Shown: one piece after another, positions 17,200 through 25,901 of the stretch
Layout of the letters: each line of letters opens with the position of its first letter
Position numbering within the stretch: the stretch's first letter is position 1
Origin: Ellagibacter isourolithinifaciens
Lineage (GTDB): Bacteria; Actinomycetota; Coriobacteriia; Coriobacteriales; Eggerthellaceae
Length of the DNA: 37,916 nucleotides
NCBI RefSeq assembly: GCF_008831035.1
Contig: NZ_WAJR01000022.1
Coordinates: 1 to 37,916, forward strand
Reading direction: 5' to 3'
Notes under the pieces: model-generated
Told to the model about the DNA's origin: nothing
What the model saw: the letters and a program-made list of their open reading frames with translations, nothing else
Database searches by the model: none
Made by a program: the position numbers and the translations under genes

Positions 17200-18312
17200 G
17201 TGGGCTGCGCAATCATCGGTTGCGGGAAATCTCTTCCCGCGCTTGCCGTCGCGAACGACGACCTTACCCAGCTTGTCGACACGAGCGACGAGTGGATCAC
17301 CACGCGCACGGGCATCAAGTCCCGCCGCATCGCCGTTGGGGAAACGAACGTCGATATGGCCGAAGGTGCCGCGCGTCAGGCGATGGGCCTTGTCGAGGGC
17401 GGCTATTGCGAGGCTCCTATCGACCCTGAGTCCATCGACCTTGTGGTGTATTCCACGTGCACGCCCGATGTGCTCGTGCCCTCGTGCGCGGCGCTCGTCC
17501 GCCGTCGCCTGGGCCTGGTGAACGCCGTCGCTTTCGATGTGAACGCGGCGTGTTCGGGCTTTATCTATGCGATGAGCGTTGCGGAATCCATGATGGCTTC
17601 CAGTGCGCTTGGCGTCGCGGGCGCTGGCCGTCGCAACAAGGTTCGCCGTGCGCTTGTGATCGGTTCCGAGCGCCTGACGCGCATCACCAACTGGGAGGAC
17701 CGCACGACCTGCGTGCTCTTCGGCGATGGCGGCGGGGCTGCCGTGGTCGAATGGGACGAGAGCCGCGCGGGCGTGCTCGCCACCTACATGAAGAACGACG
17801 ATGACGACACCAATGCGCTTACCTGCCCCTCCGCGTTCGACTCGCCTCAGCCTTTCGATGTGAACGGCGTTTCGAAGGAAGCTGCCGTTGCGGGCGACCC
17901 GGGTAATGCGCGCATCGACGAGGAACTTGGCGTGACTGAGGCCGTCGCCGCCGGTCGTCCGCGTCAGTCCCTTTTCATGCACGGGCAGACTATCTTCAAG
18001 TTCGCCGCCAGTGCGATGGGCAACGCCATCGACGAGGTGTGCAAGCGCGCCGACGTGGACATCGACGACGTGAAGCTTATCGTGCCCCATCAGGCAAACG
18101 AGCGCATCATCAAATACGCGGCCAAGCGTTGCGGGCTTTCGCTCGACCGCTTCCAGGTTTCCATTGGCGAGCGCGGAAACGCTTCTTCCGCCTGTGTGCC
18201 GATGGCGCTTTCCGACGCGTACGAATCGGGGCGCATCCAGAAGGGCGACAAGGTGATTCTCGTGGCCTTCGGCGGCGGGCTTACCAGCGGCGCCGTGCTC
18301 TACGAGGTGTAA
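17200..18312 (+). CDS. fabH: 3-oxoacyl-[ACP] synthase III (KAS III)
   Basis: 370 residues. FabH condenses acetyl-CoA (or branched primers) with malonyl-ACP to start fatty-acid synthesis. The catalytic triad is legible as Cys118 in NAACSGF, His297 in VPHQAN and Asn327 in GNASSA. DTSDEWITTRTGIKSRR at 27-43 and the closing GGGLTSGAVLYEV are family signatures. The protein is about 40 residues longer than E. coli FabH because of an insert around 200-250, between the TYMKND stretch and the FMHGQTIFKFA helix, where a gamma-loop lies. The GTG start has GAGGGAG 6 nt upstream. Confidence 0.93.
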   Translation: MGCAIIGCGKSLPALAVANDDLTQLVDTSDEWITTRTGIKSRRIAVGETNVDMAEGAARQAMGLVEGGYCEAPIDPESIDLVVYSTCTPDVLVPSCAALVRRRLGLVNAVAFDVNAACSGFIYAMSVAESMMASSALGVAGAGRRNKVRRALVIGSERLTRITNWEDRTTCVLFGDGGGAAVVEWDESRAGVLATYMKNDDDDTNALTCPSAFDSPQPFDVNGVSKEAAVAGDPGNARIDEELGVTEAVAAGRPRQSLFMHGQTIFKFAASAMGNAIDEVCKRADVDIDDVKLIVPHQANERIIKYAAKRCGLSLDRFQVSIGERGNASSACVPMALSDAYESGRIQKGDKVILVAFGGGLTSGAVLYEV

Positions 18313-18388
18313 GCAAGCCGAGGCTCAGCCGTTTTGCGGGCTAGGTTCGAGGGCGTGGCCCGAAGCGCAGCCAACTTGCGCTGCGCTC

Positions 18389-19414
18389 TTACGCAATCGA
18401 GGGGATGGCCACAAGGAAGCAGGCGCCTCCGTCGGGCAGGTTAAACGCCTCGACCGTGCCGTCGTGCGCATCGACGACGGACTTCACGATGGCAAGCCCG
18501 AGTCCTGTGCCTCCCGTGCCGCGGTTGCGCGACGGGTCGCCTCGATAGAACCGATCGAACAGAAGCTTCGGGTCAGCATCGCCCAAGCCGCAGCCGTCGT
18601 CGCGCACGGAGAGGACGGAATTCCCCCGTGCTCCCATGAGCTCGACGGTGATATGCCCGCCTGGCTCGATGAAGCGGCTCGCATTCTCCACCAAGTTGAA
18701 CACGACCTGTTTTAACCGGTCGCGGTTGCCGAGCACGTCGGGCGCCTCGCCTATGACCTGGCAATTTGCCTCCCTTTCACGCAAAAGCGGCGAAAGGGAA
18801 TCCACCACTTCGCGTGCCACCTGTCCCAAATCGACGCGCGAGAACTCGGTTGCGATGTTTCCGCTTTCCAGCCGCTGCAATGCAAGCAGGTCGTTCACCA
18901 GGTTCGAAAGGCGGCGGCTCTCCTCCACGATGATGCCCGTGAACTTCTCGCGCATTGCGGGCGGCAGGTCGGGATCCGACAGCATCTCGGCGTTCCCCCG
19001 AATCGCGGTGAGCGGGGTGCGCAGCTCGTGTGCCACATCGCTCACAAACGTGCTCTCGCGGCTTTCGCGAGAGGCGAGGCTTTCCTGCTGCGTTCGGATA
19101 GTCTCGGAAAGCCTGTTCAAGCTCACCGTAAGCCGATCGACCTCCTCGATGCGCCCATCGATGGGAATGGTCGTCGGTGCGGGGTCGCCGGTGCGGAAGT
19201 CGCGAAGGCGCGCCGCCAAGCGGGTGAGCGGCTCGGAGAGGAAATGCCCAATGAGCAGGCTAAAGGCGAACGTGAATACGGCGACTGGCACCAAAAGGAA
19301 GAACGCCAAGGGCCGAAGTCCGAACGCGAAATGCGACACCGCGATTGCGAAGACGGCCGCGAGGATGGCGAACAGCGTTGCTAGAAGCGCGAAATATGTC
19401 TGCAGTTGCTTTAT
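18389..19414 (-). CDS. Sensor histidine kinase, OmpR-partner type; start codon appears to be ATA
   Basis: 341 residues if read from the ATA at 19414. Only the GTG at 19339 is a standard start, and using it would delete the first membrane helix (about residues 7-30). With the extension, two helices (7-30 and 34-59) are separated by a very short loop, so there is no periplasmic sensor domain, as in intramembrane-sensing kinases. HAMP follows (about 58-110), then the HisKA motif DVAHELRTPLTAIRGN with phospho-acceptor His129. The ATPase boxes are NLVENASRF, DDGCGLGD, FDRFYRGD and GTGLGLAIVKSVVDAHDG. The ATA lies inside AATAA, overlapping the TAA stop of the regulator gene. An alternative is CTG at 19405. 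The cue and targets are unknown. Confidence 0.85.
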   Translation of the reverse strand: MKQLQTYFALLATLFAILAAVFAIAVSHFAFGLRPLAFFLLVPVAVFTFAFSLLIGHFLSEPLTRLAARLRDFRTGDPAPTTIPIDGRIEEVDRLTVSLNRLSETIRTQQESLASRESRESTFVSDVAHELRTPLTAIRGNAEMLSDPDLPPAMREKFTGIIVEESRRLSNLVNDLLALQRLESGNIATEFSRVDLGQVAREVVDSLSPLLREREANCQVIGEAPDVLGNRDRLKQVVFNLVENASRFIEPGGHITVELMGARGNSVLSVRDDGCGLGDADPKLLFDRFYRGDPSRNRGTGGTGLGLAIVKSVVDAHDGTVEAFNLPDGGACFLVAIPSIA

Positions 19415-20106
19415 TTCTTGAACCTATATCCGTAGCCGCGGACCGTTTCCACGAGGCCGGAATCGTATCCGGCGCTCGAAATCTTATCACGCAACCGCTT
19501 GATGTGCGTATCGACCGTTTTCGTTTCCGTGAGGTATTCCCAGCCCCACGCATCGCGCAGCAGGTCCTCGCGGGAAACGACTTTCCCCGCGTTTTTCATC
19601 AGCGCCGCGAGCAGCTCGAACTCGCGCGGGGTCAAGTCGATGTCTCCCGCGTCGCCGGTTGCGGTGTGCGCATCCTCGTTCAAGGTGATGCCCCCTGCGG
19701 TGATGGCGCTCGAGTTCTTCGCGAAATCCTCGCCCTGGCTGCGGCGCAGGAGGGCGCGAACGCGCGCGATCAGCTCGCGCACGCCGAAGGGCTTGGACAG
19801 GTAGTCGTCCCCTCCGATTTCAAGTCCAACGACCTTGTCGAGCTCGGAGTCGCGCGCGGAGAGGAACAACACGGGGGACGAGGTGTGCGTGCGAAGCCGT
19901 CGACAGAGCTCGTAGCCGTCGATTCCCGGCAGCATGATATCGAGAACGAACAGGTCGTAATCGTTTTTCATCGCGCGGGAAAGGGCGTCCTCGCCGTTGT
20001 CGACCACATCGACTGAGAATCCTTCCTTGCGTAGCGCGTACCCGACGAATTCCGTGATGGAGGGTTCGTCGTCGACTACGAGAATGCGTGCGGACGCATC
20101 GGGCAT
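19411..20106 (-). CDS. OmpR/PhoB-family response regulator
   Basis: 231 residues. The receiver domain (1-118) has the acidic pocket VVDDEP at 10-15, phospho-acceptor Asp56 in FVLDIMLPG and the conserved Lys in YLSKPFGVREL. The C-terminal winged helix (about 135-231) ends TVDTHIKRLRDKI...VRGYGYRFKK, the usual OmpR-type recognition helix and wing. AGGAGG lies about 8 nt before the ATG. The stop codon overlaps the start region of the kinase gene, so the pair is co-translated. The divergent neighbour is coaX, which need not be a target. Confidence 0.95.
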   Translation of the reverse strand: MPDASARILVVDDEPSITEFVGYALRKEGFSVDVVDNGEDALSRAMKNDYDLFVLDIMLPGIDGYELCRRLRTHTSSPVLFLSARDSELDKVVGLEIGGDDYLSKPFGVRELIARVRALLRRSQGEDFAKNSSAITAGGITLNEDAHTATGDAGDIDLTPREFELLAALMKNAGKVVSREDLLRDAWGWEYLTETKTVDTHIKRLRDKISSAGYDSGLVETVRGYGYRFKK

Positions 20107-20270
20107 AGCCTTTCCTCCTCGTTGCTCTTACGGGCGCTTGCAGCCGTCGCCGTTCGCACCCGGGCGGCGCTCGCGGCGTCTTCGGGCGCCTTTTCCTGGT
20201 AGTATCATGCCAGCTACCACTATAGACAATTCGCGTTTGCCATGTGCGGCGAAGGGAGACTGTCAAAATC

Positions 20271-21050
20271 ATGTTACTTGTCATCGATGTGGGGAACACC
20301 CAGACCGCCATCGGCGTCTACGAGGGGGAAAGCCTCGATCGCATGTGGCGCGTCGCCACCAACCGCGACCATACCGCCGACGAGCTGCGCGTGAAGCTTC
20401 TGCCGCTGCTCCAGTCCGAGAACCTCCAGGCGAGCGACATCACGGGTGCGGCGCTCGCGTCGGTAGTACCCCAGCTCACGGGAGCTTGGACGCGTGCGGT
20501 GCAGGATTTGGCGGGCGTTCGCGCCGTTGTATGCTCGGCAAAGACGGCGGGCTCGCTTTTCGACGCAGACTATCCCAACCCGCGCGAGATCGGATCGGAT
20601 CGCGTGGCCGACGCCGTCGCGGCGCGCGAGCTGTTCGGCTCTCCTGTCATTGTCGTCGACTTCGGCACGGCGACCAACATAGAGGTGGTCGATAAGCAAG
20701 GGCGCTTTTTGGGCGGCATCATCGCGCCGGGTGTCCAGACGGGTGCGGCGGCGCTGTTCTCCCACGCCACACGCCTGGCTGCGATCGACCTGATCGATCC
20801 CCATCACGCCATCGGGCGCAACACCGAGGAGGCCTTGCAAGCGGGCATCGTCTATGGCGAGGCCGATCGCGCCGACGGGCTTGTGCATCGTGCGGTCGAG
20901 GAGCTCGGATACGACGCCCCAGTCGTCGCGACGGGCGGGCTTGCGCCCCTTATCGCCGGGCACTCGCGTACCATCACCGCCGTCCAGCCCGACCTGACGC
21001 TCGTCGGGCTGCGCCTTGTGTATGCTGAATGCACCAAGGCGGGAAATTAA
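20271..21050 (+). CDS. coaX: Type III pantothenate kinase
   Basis: 259 residues. CoaX phosphorylates pantothenate in the first step of coenzyme A synthesis and is not feedback-inhibited by CoA. The ASKHA-fold phosphate-1 motif DVGNTQTAIGVY is at 6-17, GSDRVADAVAA near 108, the DFGTATNIEVVD phosphate-2 motif near 131, and GGIIAPGV near 149. A longer frame starts at a GTG at 20244, but MLLVIDVGNT at 20271 is the normal beginning. AGGGAG is 12 nt upstream, which is rather far. The neighbour fhs follows after 21 bp, so coaX and fhs may share a transcript. Confidence 0.94.
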   Translation: MLLVIDVGNTQTAIGVYEGESLDRMWRVATNRDHTADELRVKLLPLLQSENLQASDITGAALASVVPQLTGAWTRAVQDLAGVRAVVCSAKTAGSLFDADYPNPREIGSDRVADAVAARELFGSPVIVVDFGTATNIEVVDKQGRFLGGIIAPGVQTGAAALFSHATRLAAIDLIDPHHAIGRNTEEALQAGIVYGEADRADGLVHRAVEELGYDAPVVATGGLAPLIAGHSRTITAVQPDLTLVGLRLVYAECTKAGN

Positions 21051-21071
21051 CATTCGAAGGGAAGGGTCGAC

Positions 21072-22760
21072 ATGCAAAGTGACATCGAAATCGCACAGGC
21101 TGCGCAGCCGCAGCGCATCGACGCGATCGCCGAGAAGGCGGGTATCGACGATAAGTATCTCGAGATGTACGGCAAGTACAAGGCGAAGGTCGACTACAAC
21201 CTTCTGCGCGATAACGAGCATACGCCGGGCAAGCTCGTGCTCGTGACGGCGATCAACCCCACGCCGGCGGGCGAGGGTAAGACCACCACGACGGTCGGCC
21301 TGGCCGATGCGCTCGCGAAGCGCGGCAAGAACGTGATGGTCGCCTTGCGTGAACCGAGCTTGGGCCCCGTGTTCGGCATCAAGGGCGGAGCTGCGGGCGG
21401 CGGATATGCCCAGGTCGTTCCTATGGAGGATATCAATCTGCACTTTACCGGTGATTTTCATGCCATCGGTGCTGCGAACAATCTGCTTGCGGCTATGCTC
21501 GACGCGCACATTCACAACGGCAACCAGCTCGGCATCGATGTGCGCAAAATCACCTGGAAGCGCGTGGTCGACATGAACGACCGGCAGCTGCGCAACATCG
21601 TCGACGGCCTGGGCGGCAAAGCCAACGGTGTGCCCCGCGAGGACGGCTTCGACATCACCGTGGCGTCCGAGGTCATGGCTATTTTCTGCCTGGCGACCAG
21701 CATTACCGATTTGAAGGAGCGCCTCGGCCGCATCGTGGTGGGCTACACCTTCGACGACCAGCCTGTCACCGCTCACGATCTGCACGCCGAGGGCGCTATG
21801 GCCGCGCTGCTCAAGGACGCGCTCAAGCCGAATCTCGTGCAGACGCTCGAGGGCACGCCCGCGTTCATCCACGGCGGCCCCTTTGCCAACATCGCGCACG
21901 GATGCAACTCCATCATGGCGACTCAGATGGCCTTGGCGCTTGGCGACTACGCCATCACCGAGGCTGGCTTCGGTGCCGATCTGGGCGCGGAGAAGTTCCT
22001 CGACATCAAGTGCCGCCTGACAGGCCTCAAGCCCGACGCCGTGGTCGTGGTGGCTACGGTCCGCGCGCTTAAGAACCACGGTGGTGTGGCGAAAGACGCG
22101 CTCAACGAGGAGAACCTCGAGGCGCTCGAGGCGGGCCTTCCCAATCTGCTGCAGCATGTGGAGAACATCACCCAGGTGTTCAACCTGCCCTGCGTGGTCG
22201 CCATCAATCGTTTCCCGACCGACACCGAGGCAGAACTGAAGCTCGTCGAGGACAAATGCCGCGAGCTGGGCGTGAACGTGGCGCTCTCCGAGGTGTGGGC
22301 GAAGGGCGGCGAAGGCGGCTTGGCGCTGGCCGACGAGGTCGTGCGTCTGTGCAACGAGGGCGACGAGGCCGGCCGCGGCGCCGATACGTTCCAGTTCGCC
22401 TACGAGAGCGACCTGAGCCTGCGCGAGAAGATCGAGGCCATCGCCACGCGCGTCTATCGCGCCGACGGGGTTGATTTCGATGCCAAGGCGGCAAAGGAGC
22501 TGGCTAAACTGGAGAAGCTCGGCTTCGGCGACATGCCCGTGTGCATGGCGAAGACCCAGTACAGCTTCAGCGACGACCAGAAGAAGCTTGGCGCGCCGCG
22601 CGGGTTCCGCATCACGGTGCGCGACGTCAAGGTGAGCGCCGGCGCCGGGTTCGTGGTGGCTCTCACGGGCAACATCATGACGATGCCAGGCCTGGGCAAA
22701 TCGCCTGCCGCCTTCAAGATCGACGTCGACGAGACCGGAAAGATCACGGGGCTGTTTTAA
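21072..22760 (+). CDS. fhs: Formate-tetrahydrofolate ligase
   Basis: 562 residues, the usual size. It makes 10-formyl-tetrahydrofolate from formate, ATP and tetrahydrofolate, the entry step of the Wood-Ljungdahl methyl branch. The ATP-binding motif [19 protein letters not shown] is at 63-81. Typical family segments [50 protein letters not shown] and [21 protein letters not shown] are all present. GAAGGGAAGGG precedes the ATG. It leads a one-carbon cluster followed by fchA and folD, so formate can be converted stepwise to methylene-tetrahydrofolate, or the reverse. Confidence 0.97.
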   Translation: MQSDIEIAQAAQPQRIDAIAEKAGIDDKYLEMYGKYKAKVDYNLLRDNEHTPGKLVLVTAINPTPAGEGKTTTTVGLADALAKRGKNVMVALREPSLGPVFGIKGGAAGGGYAQVVPMEDINLHFTGDFHAIGAANNLLAAMLDAHIHNGNQLGIDVRKITWKRVVDMNDRQLRNIVDGLGGKANGVPREDGFDITVASEVMAIFCLATSITDLKERLGRIVVGYTFDDQPVTAHDLHAEGAMAALLKDALKPNLVQTLEGTPAFIHGGPFANIAHGCNSIMATQMALALGDYAITEAGFGADLGAEKFLDIKCRLTGLKPDAVVVVATVRALKNHGGVAKDALNEENLEALEAGLPNLLQHVENITQVFNLPCVVAINRFPTDTEAELKLVEDKCRELGVNVALSEVWAKGGEGGLALADEVVRLCNEGDEAGRGADTFQFAYESDLSLREKIEAIATRVYRADGVDFDAKAAKELAKLEKLGFGDMPVCMAKTQYSFSDDQKKLGAPRGFRITVRDVKVSAGAGFVVALTGNIMTMPGLGKSPAAFKIDVDETGKITGLF

Positions 22761-22902
22761 AGAAAACCCGCTTCGGCAGCTCTGCGCTCGTGCAGTGGTG
22801 CGCGAGCGCTCGCGGCAGTCGTTGCATGCTCGAAACAATGGTGGGTTACCGTACCCTAATCGCCCTATCAGTTTGAGGGCTTGAAACGAGGAAGAGGCTT
22901 TG

Positions 22903-23517
22903 ATGGTAGACACCTGTTTCGTTGAGGAGCTTGCGTCCGCGGCCCCCGCTCCTGGCGGGGGCGGGGCGTCGGCGTACGTCGGTGCGCTCGCTGCGGCGCT
23001 CGCGTCCATGGTGGGCAGCCTCACCGTGGGGAAGAAGACGTATGTCGAGGTCGAGGGCGAAGTCATGCATCACCTTGAGGAGCTTGAGGAGCTTCGCTCC
23101 CGCCTGATCGAGCTTGTTGACGCCGATGCGCACGCGTTCGAGCCGCTTGCGACGGCGTATCGCATGCCGAAGGGCACGCCGGAAGAGCTTGCGGCGAAGC
23201 AGGAGGCGCTTCAGCGGGCGCTTGTCGGGGCGACCGAGGTGCCGCTTGATATCATGCGCACGGTGGCGCGCGTGGTCGACCATGCCGACTACCTGGCTCA
23301 CCATGGCAGCCGAATGGCCAGGTCGGATGCGGGGGTTTCGGCCGCGTTCGCCCGAGCCGCGGTCGATGGCGCAAGTTTGAACGTGTATATCAACGCGGCT
23401 TCGATGGACGACCCCGCAAGGGCGCTCCGTGTTCGCGAGGAGGCTTCGGCAATCGCGTCGACGACGCGCGAGCGCTGCGATGAGCTGTTCGATTTCGTCG
23501 TCAAGGAAGTTTCATAA
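22903..23517 (+). CDS. fchA: Methenyltetrahydrofolate cyclohydrolase (FchA, FTCD cyclodeaminase-like)
   Basis: 204 residues, mostly helical. The family interconverts 10-formyl- and 5,10-methenyl-tetrahydrofolate, or acts as formimino-tetrahydrofolate cyclodeaminase. The glycine-rich start FVEELASAAPAPGGGGASAYVGALAAALASMVGSLT at about 6-41 and the Asp/His-rich mid-region DADAHAFEPLATAYRMPKGT are typical. The position between fhs and folD strongly favours the cyclohydrolase role. GAGGAAGAGG lies before the ATG, and a TTG at 22900 is a less likely start. The downstream FolD lacks its own cyclohydrolase residues, so this protein is probably the only such activity in the cluster. Confidence 0.9.
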   Translation: MVDTCFVEELASAAPAPGGGGASAYVGALAAALASMVGSLTVGKKTYVEVEGEVMHHLEELEELRSRLIELVDADAHAFEPLATAYRMPKGTPEELAAKQEALQRALVGATEVPLDIMRTVARVVDHADYLAHHGSRMARSDAGVSAAFARAAVDGASLNVYINAASMDDPARALRVREEASAIASTTRERCDELFDFVVKEVS

Positions 23518-23546
23518 ATAAGGGCCCTTAAGGGTTAAGGTGGATT

Positions 23547-24401
23547 ATGGCAACGCTTCTCAAAGGAAAACCAGTCGTCGATCATATGGCGATCGACCTG
23601 CGCAATCGCATCGAGGCGCTCAAATCGCGCGGCGTCGAGCCCACGCTTGCTCTCGTGCGCATGGGGGAGCGCCCCGACGATTTGTCCTACGAGCGCACCG
23701 CGAAGAAGCGCGCCGCCAGCCTAGGGCTTTCCACCAAGCCCTACGTGCTTGACGACCTGGCGCCGCAGGCTGCTGTGCAAGCGACGCTGCAATCCATCAA
23801 CTACGACAAGACCGTGCACGGCTGCCTGATGTTTCGTCCCCTGCCGAGCTTTCTCGACGAGAAGGCGCTGTGCAACATGCTTTCGCCGGAGAAGGACATC
23901 GACGGCATCTCGCTCGCGTCGCTTGCTTCCGTGTTCACCGATTCGAGCGACGGCTTCCCTCCCTGCACGGCGCAAGCGTGCGTAGAGATTCTCGACTTCT
24001 ATAGGATTCCCCTGGTGGGAAAGCACGTTGTGGTTATCGGCCGAAGCCTTGTGGTGGGCAAGCCCGTCTCGATGATGCTCCTGCGCCGCAATGCGAGCGT
24101 CACCATCTGCCATTCGCGCACCGAGAACCTGCCCGAGCTGTGCCGGACGGCCGACATCGTCATCTGCGCCGTCGGTCGCGCGCACGCGTTCGGCAAGGAA
24201 TACTTTCGTGCGGGGCAGACGGTGCTCGATGTGGGCATCAACTTCGATTCGCGCGGTACGCTGTGCGGCGATGTGAACTTCGACGAGGTTGAGCCCGTCG
24301 TTGACGCTATCACTCCCGTTCCCGGTGGTATCGGCACCGTCACGACGAGTGTCACCATGGCACATGTGGTGGATGCTGCCGAGAAGATGGCGGGGAGGTA
24401 G
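23547..24401 (+). CDS. folD: Methylenetetrahydrofolate dehydrogenase, FolD family, cyclohydrolase site degenerate
   Basis: 284 residues. FolD normally oxidises 5,10-methylene- to 5,10-methenyl-tetrahydrofolate with NADP and then hydrolyses it. The Rossmann part is intact, with VVVIGRSLVVGKPVSMMLLRRNASVTICHSRT near 157-188 and the closing TPVPGGIGTVTTSVTMAHVV. The catalytic Tyr48 is present in SYERTAKKRA, but four residues later, where bifunctional enzymes have the essential Lys, there is Ala52. The conserved Gln of VQLPLP is Phe96 (MFRPLP). Asp119 of KDIDG is kept. By the human enzyme's chemistry, such a protein should be dehydrogenase only. The gene lies 29 bp after fchA. Confidence 0.92.
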   Translation: MATLLKGKPVVDHMAIDLRNRIEALKSRGVEPTLALVRMGERPDDLSYERTAKKRAASLGLSTKPYVLDDLAPQAAVQATLQSINYDKTVHGCLMFRPLPSFLDEKALCNMLSPEKDIDGISLASLASVFTDSSDGFPPCTAQACVEILDFYRIPLVGKHVVVIGRSLVVGKPVSMMLLRRNASVTICHSRTENLPELCRTADIVICAVGRAHAFGKEYFRAGQTVLDVGINFDSRGTLCGDVNFDEVEPVVDAITPVPGGIGTVTTSVTMAHVVDAAEKMAGR

Positions 24402-24419
24402 GGCCGCCGTGCGGCGGCC
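24402..24419. terminator. GC-rich hairpin between convergent folD and peptidase genes
   Basis: GGCCGCC (24402-24408) pairs with GGCGGCC (24413-24419) around a 4-nt loop. There is no T tract, so terminator function is uncertain. Confidence 0.35.
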
Positions 24420-24452
24420 TCTCGCGAGCACGATTCGCTTCGCACCGTCGAG

Positions 24453-25535
24453 CTATCGGGGGCCTAGCACCGTGAGGTCGCGGGGGTAGCTGTTGAGTAC
24501 CTCGCAGCCGTCGTCGGTCACGCACACCAAGTCCTCGATGCGCACGCCGAACTCGCCTGGCAGATAGATTCCCGGTTCGATGGAGAAACACATCCCGACC
24601 TGGATTTCCTCGTCGTGAACGGAAGAGACATCTCCCGGCTCGTGCTCGTCAAGGCCGATCTGATGCCCTAAGCGATGGGTGAAATACTCGCCGTATCCGG
24701 CTTCGGCGATGACATCGCGCGCCGCCTTGTCGATGTCGCAGAAGCGCGCGCCGGGGTGTACCGCTGCGCGGCCCGCTTCGTTTGCGCGGCGCACCAGTTC
24801 GTACACCTCGCGCTGCTTGGCGGTCGGCTCGTTCCAGAAGAAGGTACGCGTCATGTCCGAGCAGTACTCGTCCTGGCGGCATCCCACATCGAAGAGCACG
24901 ACGTCGCCGACTTTCAACTTCGTGTCATCGGGCATATGGTGCGGGTCTGCCGCGTTTGCGCCGAAGCTCACGATCGGGTCGAAAGAGTGTCCTGAAGCGC
25001 CCAGCTCGCGGTAGATTTTCTCGAGCTCATCAGCGATTTCCCGTTCGGTTGCACCTTCGTGCACGAGTTCGCGAAAGCGTGCCATGGCCTGGTCGTTCGT
25101 TGCCGACGCTGCGCGCATGAGAGCTTGCTCCTCGACGCTTTTGATGGCGCGCGCGCCATCGACGGCGGGAGACCCCAGGGCGAAGGACTTCGCCGCATGC
25201 GCCTCCATCAGCGGCACGAGGAAGCGGGCGGCGAGGTTCTTGTCGACGCCGCAGGTCTCCTCAGCGTGCAGGAGCTTTGCCACCTCAGGAAGCGGGTTGT
25301 CCACATCGTCGAACGAGAACACTTCGCAGGGAAGTGGTTTTGGAGCTGTGAACAGGCGATTCAAGAAAAGGACGGGCGCTTTCCCCTCGACGATCGTAAG
25401 CGCCAGGAATCGCTCGCCCGGTTCCACGTAAGCGCCGGTGAGATACTGGATGGAACGCGGGTCGCTCACGATCATCTGCGTGAGGCCCATCTCGCCGAGG
25501 AGGCGGCGAACCGTTTCTATGCGTTGTTCGTACAT
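24453..25535 (-). CDS. M24B-family Xaa-Pro peptidase (aminopeptidase P / prolidase-like)
   Basis: 360 residues. The N-terminal creatinase-like domain (1 to about 125) precedes a pitta-bread metallopeptidase domain. All five metal ligands can be assigned as Asp216 (LFDVGC), Asp227 (CSDMTRTF), His291 (HRLGHQIGLDEHEPG), Glu320 (SIEPGIYL) and Glu334 (VRIEDL). The size and motifs fit the PepQ/YpdF-like dipeptidases or aminopeptidases P of Gram-positive bacteria, cytosolic enzymes that cleave peptide bonds next to proline. AAGGA lies before the ATG at 25535. A TATAGT hexamer at 25673-25678 on the - strand could be its -10, giving a leader of about 130 nt. Confidence 0.93.
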   Translation of the reverse strand: MYEQRIETVRRLLGEMGLTQMIVSDPRSIQYLTGAYVEPGERFLALTIVEGKAPVLFLNRLFTAPKPLPCEVFSFDDVDNPLPEVAKLLHAEETCGVDKNLAARFLVPLMEAHAAKSFALGSPAVDGARAIKSVEEQALMRAASATNDQAMARFRELVHEGATEREIADELEKIYRELGASGHSFDPIVSFGANAADPHHMPDDTKLKVGDVVLFDVGCRQDEYCSDMTRTFFWNEPTAKQREVYELVRRANEAGRAAVHPGARFCDIDKAARDVIAEAGYGEYFTHRLGHQIGLDEHEPGDVSSVHDEEIQVGMCFSIEPGIYLPGEFGVRIEDLVCVTDDGCEVLNSYPRDLTVLGPR

Positions 25536-25889
25536 GGGGTTCCTTTCTTGCGTGGCGCCGCGACCGGGCGTCGGCGGCCTGAGCTCTCGCAGCGCGCAAA
25601 TCGGGGCGCTTGCGACGCATGGGCTGCGGTGTTTGCGCCATGCGCGCTGCGACGAGCGGATTCGTTTCGTTTACTATAGCGTGAATCGCGCAGGCGGGCG
25701 TCGGGGCGAGCAAAAACCCCTTGTTCGCGGCCATTTGAGCGAGTTGGGGCAGCGCCCAACATGGCGGAACATCGAAGGCGATTCGGCTCAGGCAGATGGG
25801 GTGCTTGCCTCTTGCGCGGCGGAGGGCACCAAGGAAGTGCGCTTTCGTGCGTTTGTTGTCGGGTTGCTCCGCCCGCCTGGTGCAGGGCG
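25536..25889. other. Gap between divergent peptidase and tsaE genes
   Basis: About 350 bp, GC-rich near both genes with a short AT-rich patch around 25660-25680 containing ACTATA (TATAGT on the - strand). Frames read here are extensions or shadows of the flanking genes, and I see no independent gene, repeat or strong hairpin. Confidence 0.5.
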
Positions 25890-25901
25890 TATGATGGGCG
25901 C
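25890..25901 (+). promoter_or_regulatory. -10 box of a leaderless tsaE transcript
   Basis: TATGAT (25890-25895) is followed by six bases and ATGG. The TATGATGGGC segment recurs exactly in front of the MFS gene at 30742. No ribosome-binding site is present. Confidence 0.5.

Noticed and set aside
20274-23066. A 930-codon open frame on the - strand opposite coaX, fhs and fchA
   Set aside because: It mirrors three well-identified + strand genes. Its composition (Arg, His, Asp, Ala) is typical of antisense frames in GC-rich DNA and no domain is recognisable.
25761-25901. A 47-codon N-terminal extension of tsaE
   Set aside because: It is Arg/Cys/Trp-rich, unlike any TsaE, and a -10 box lies just before the internal ATG at 25902.
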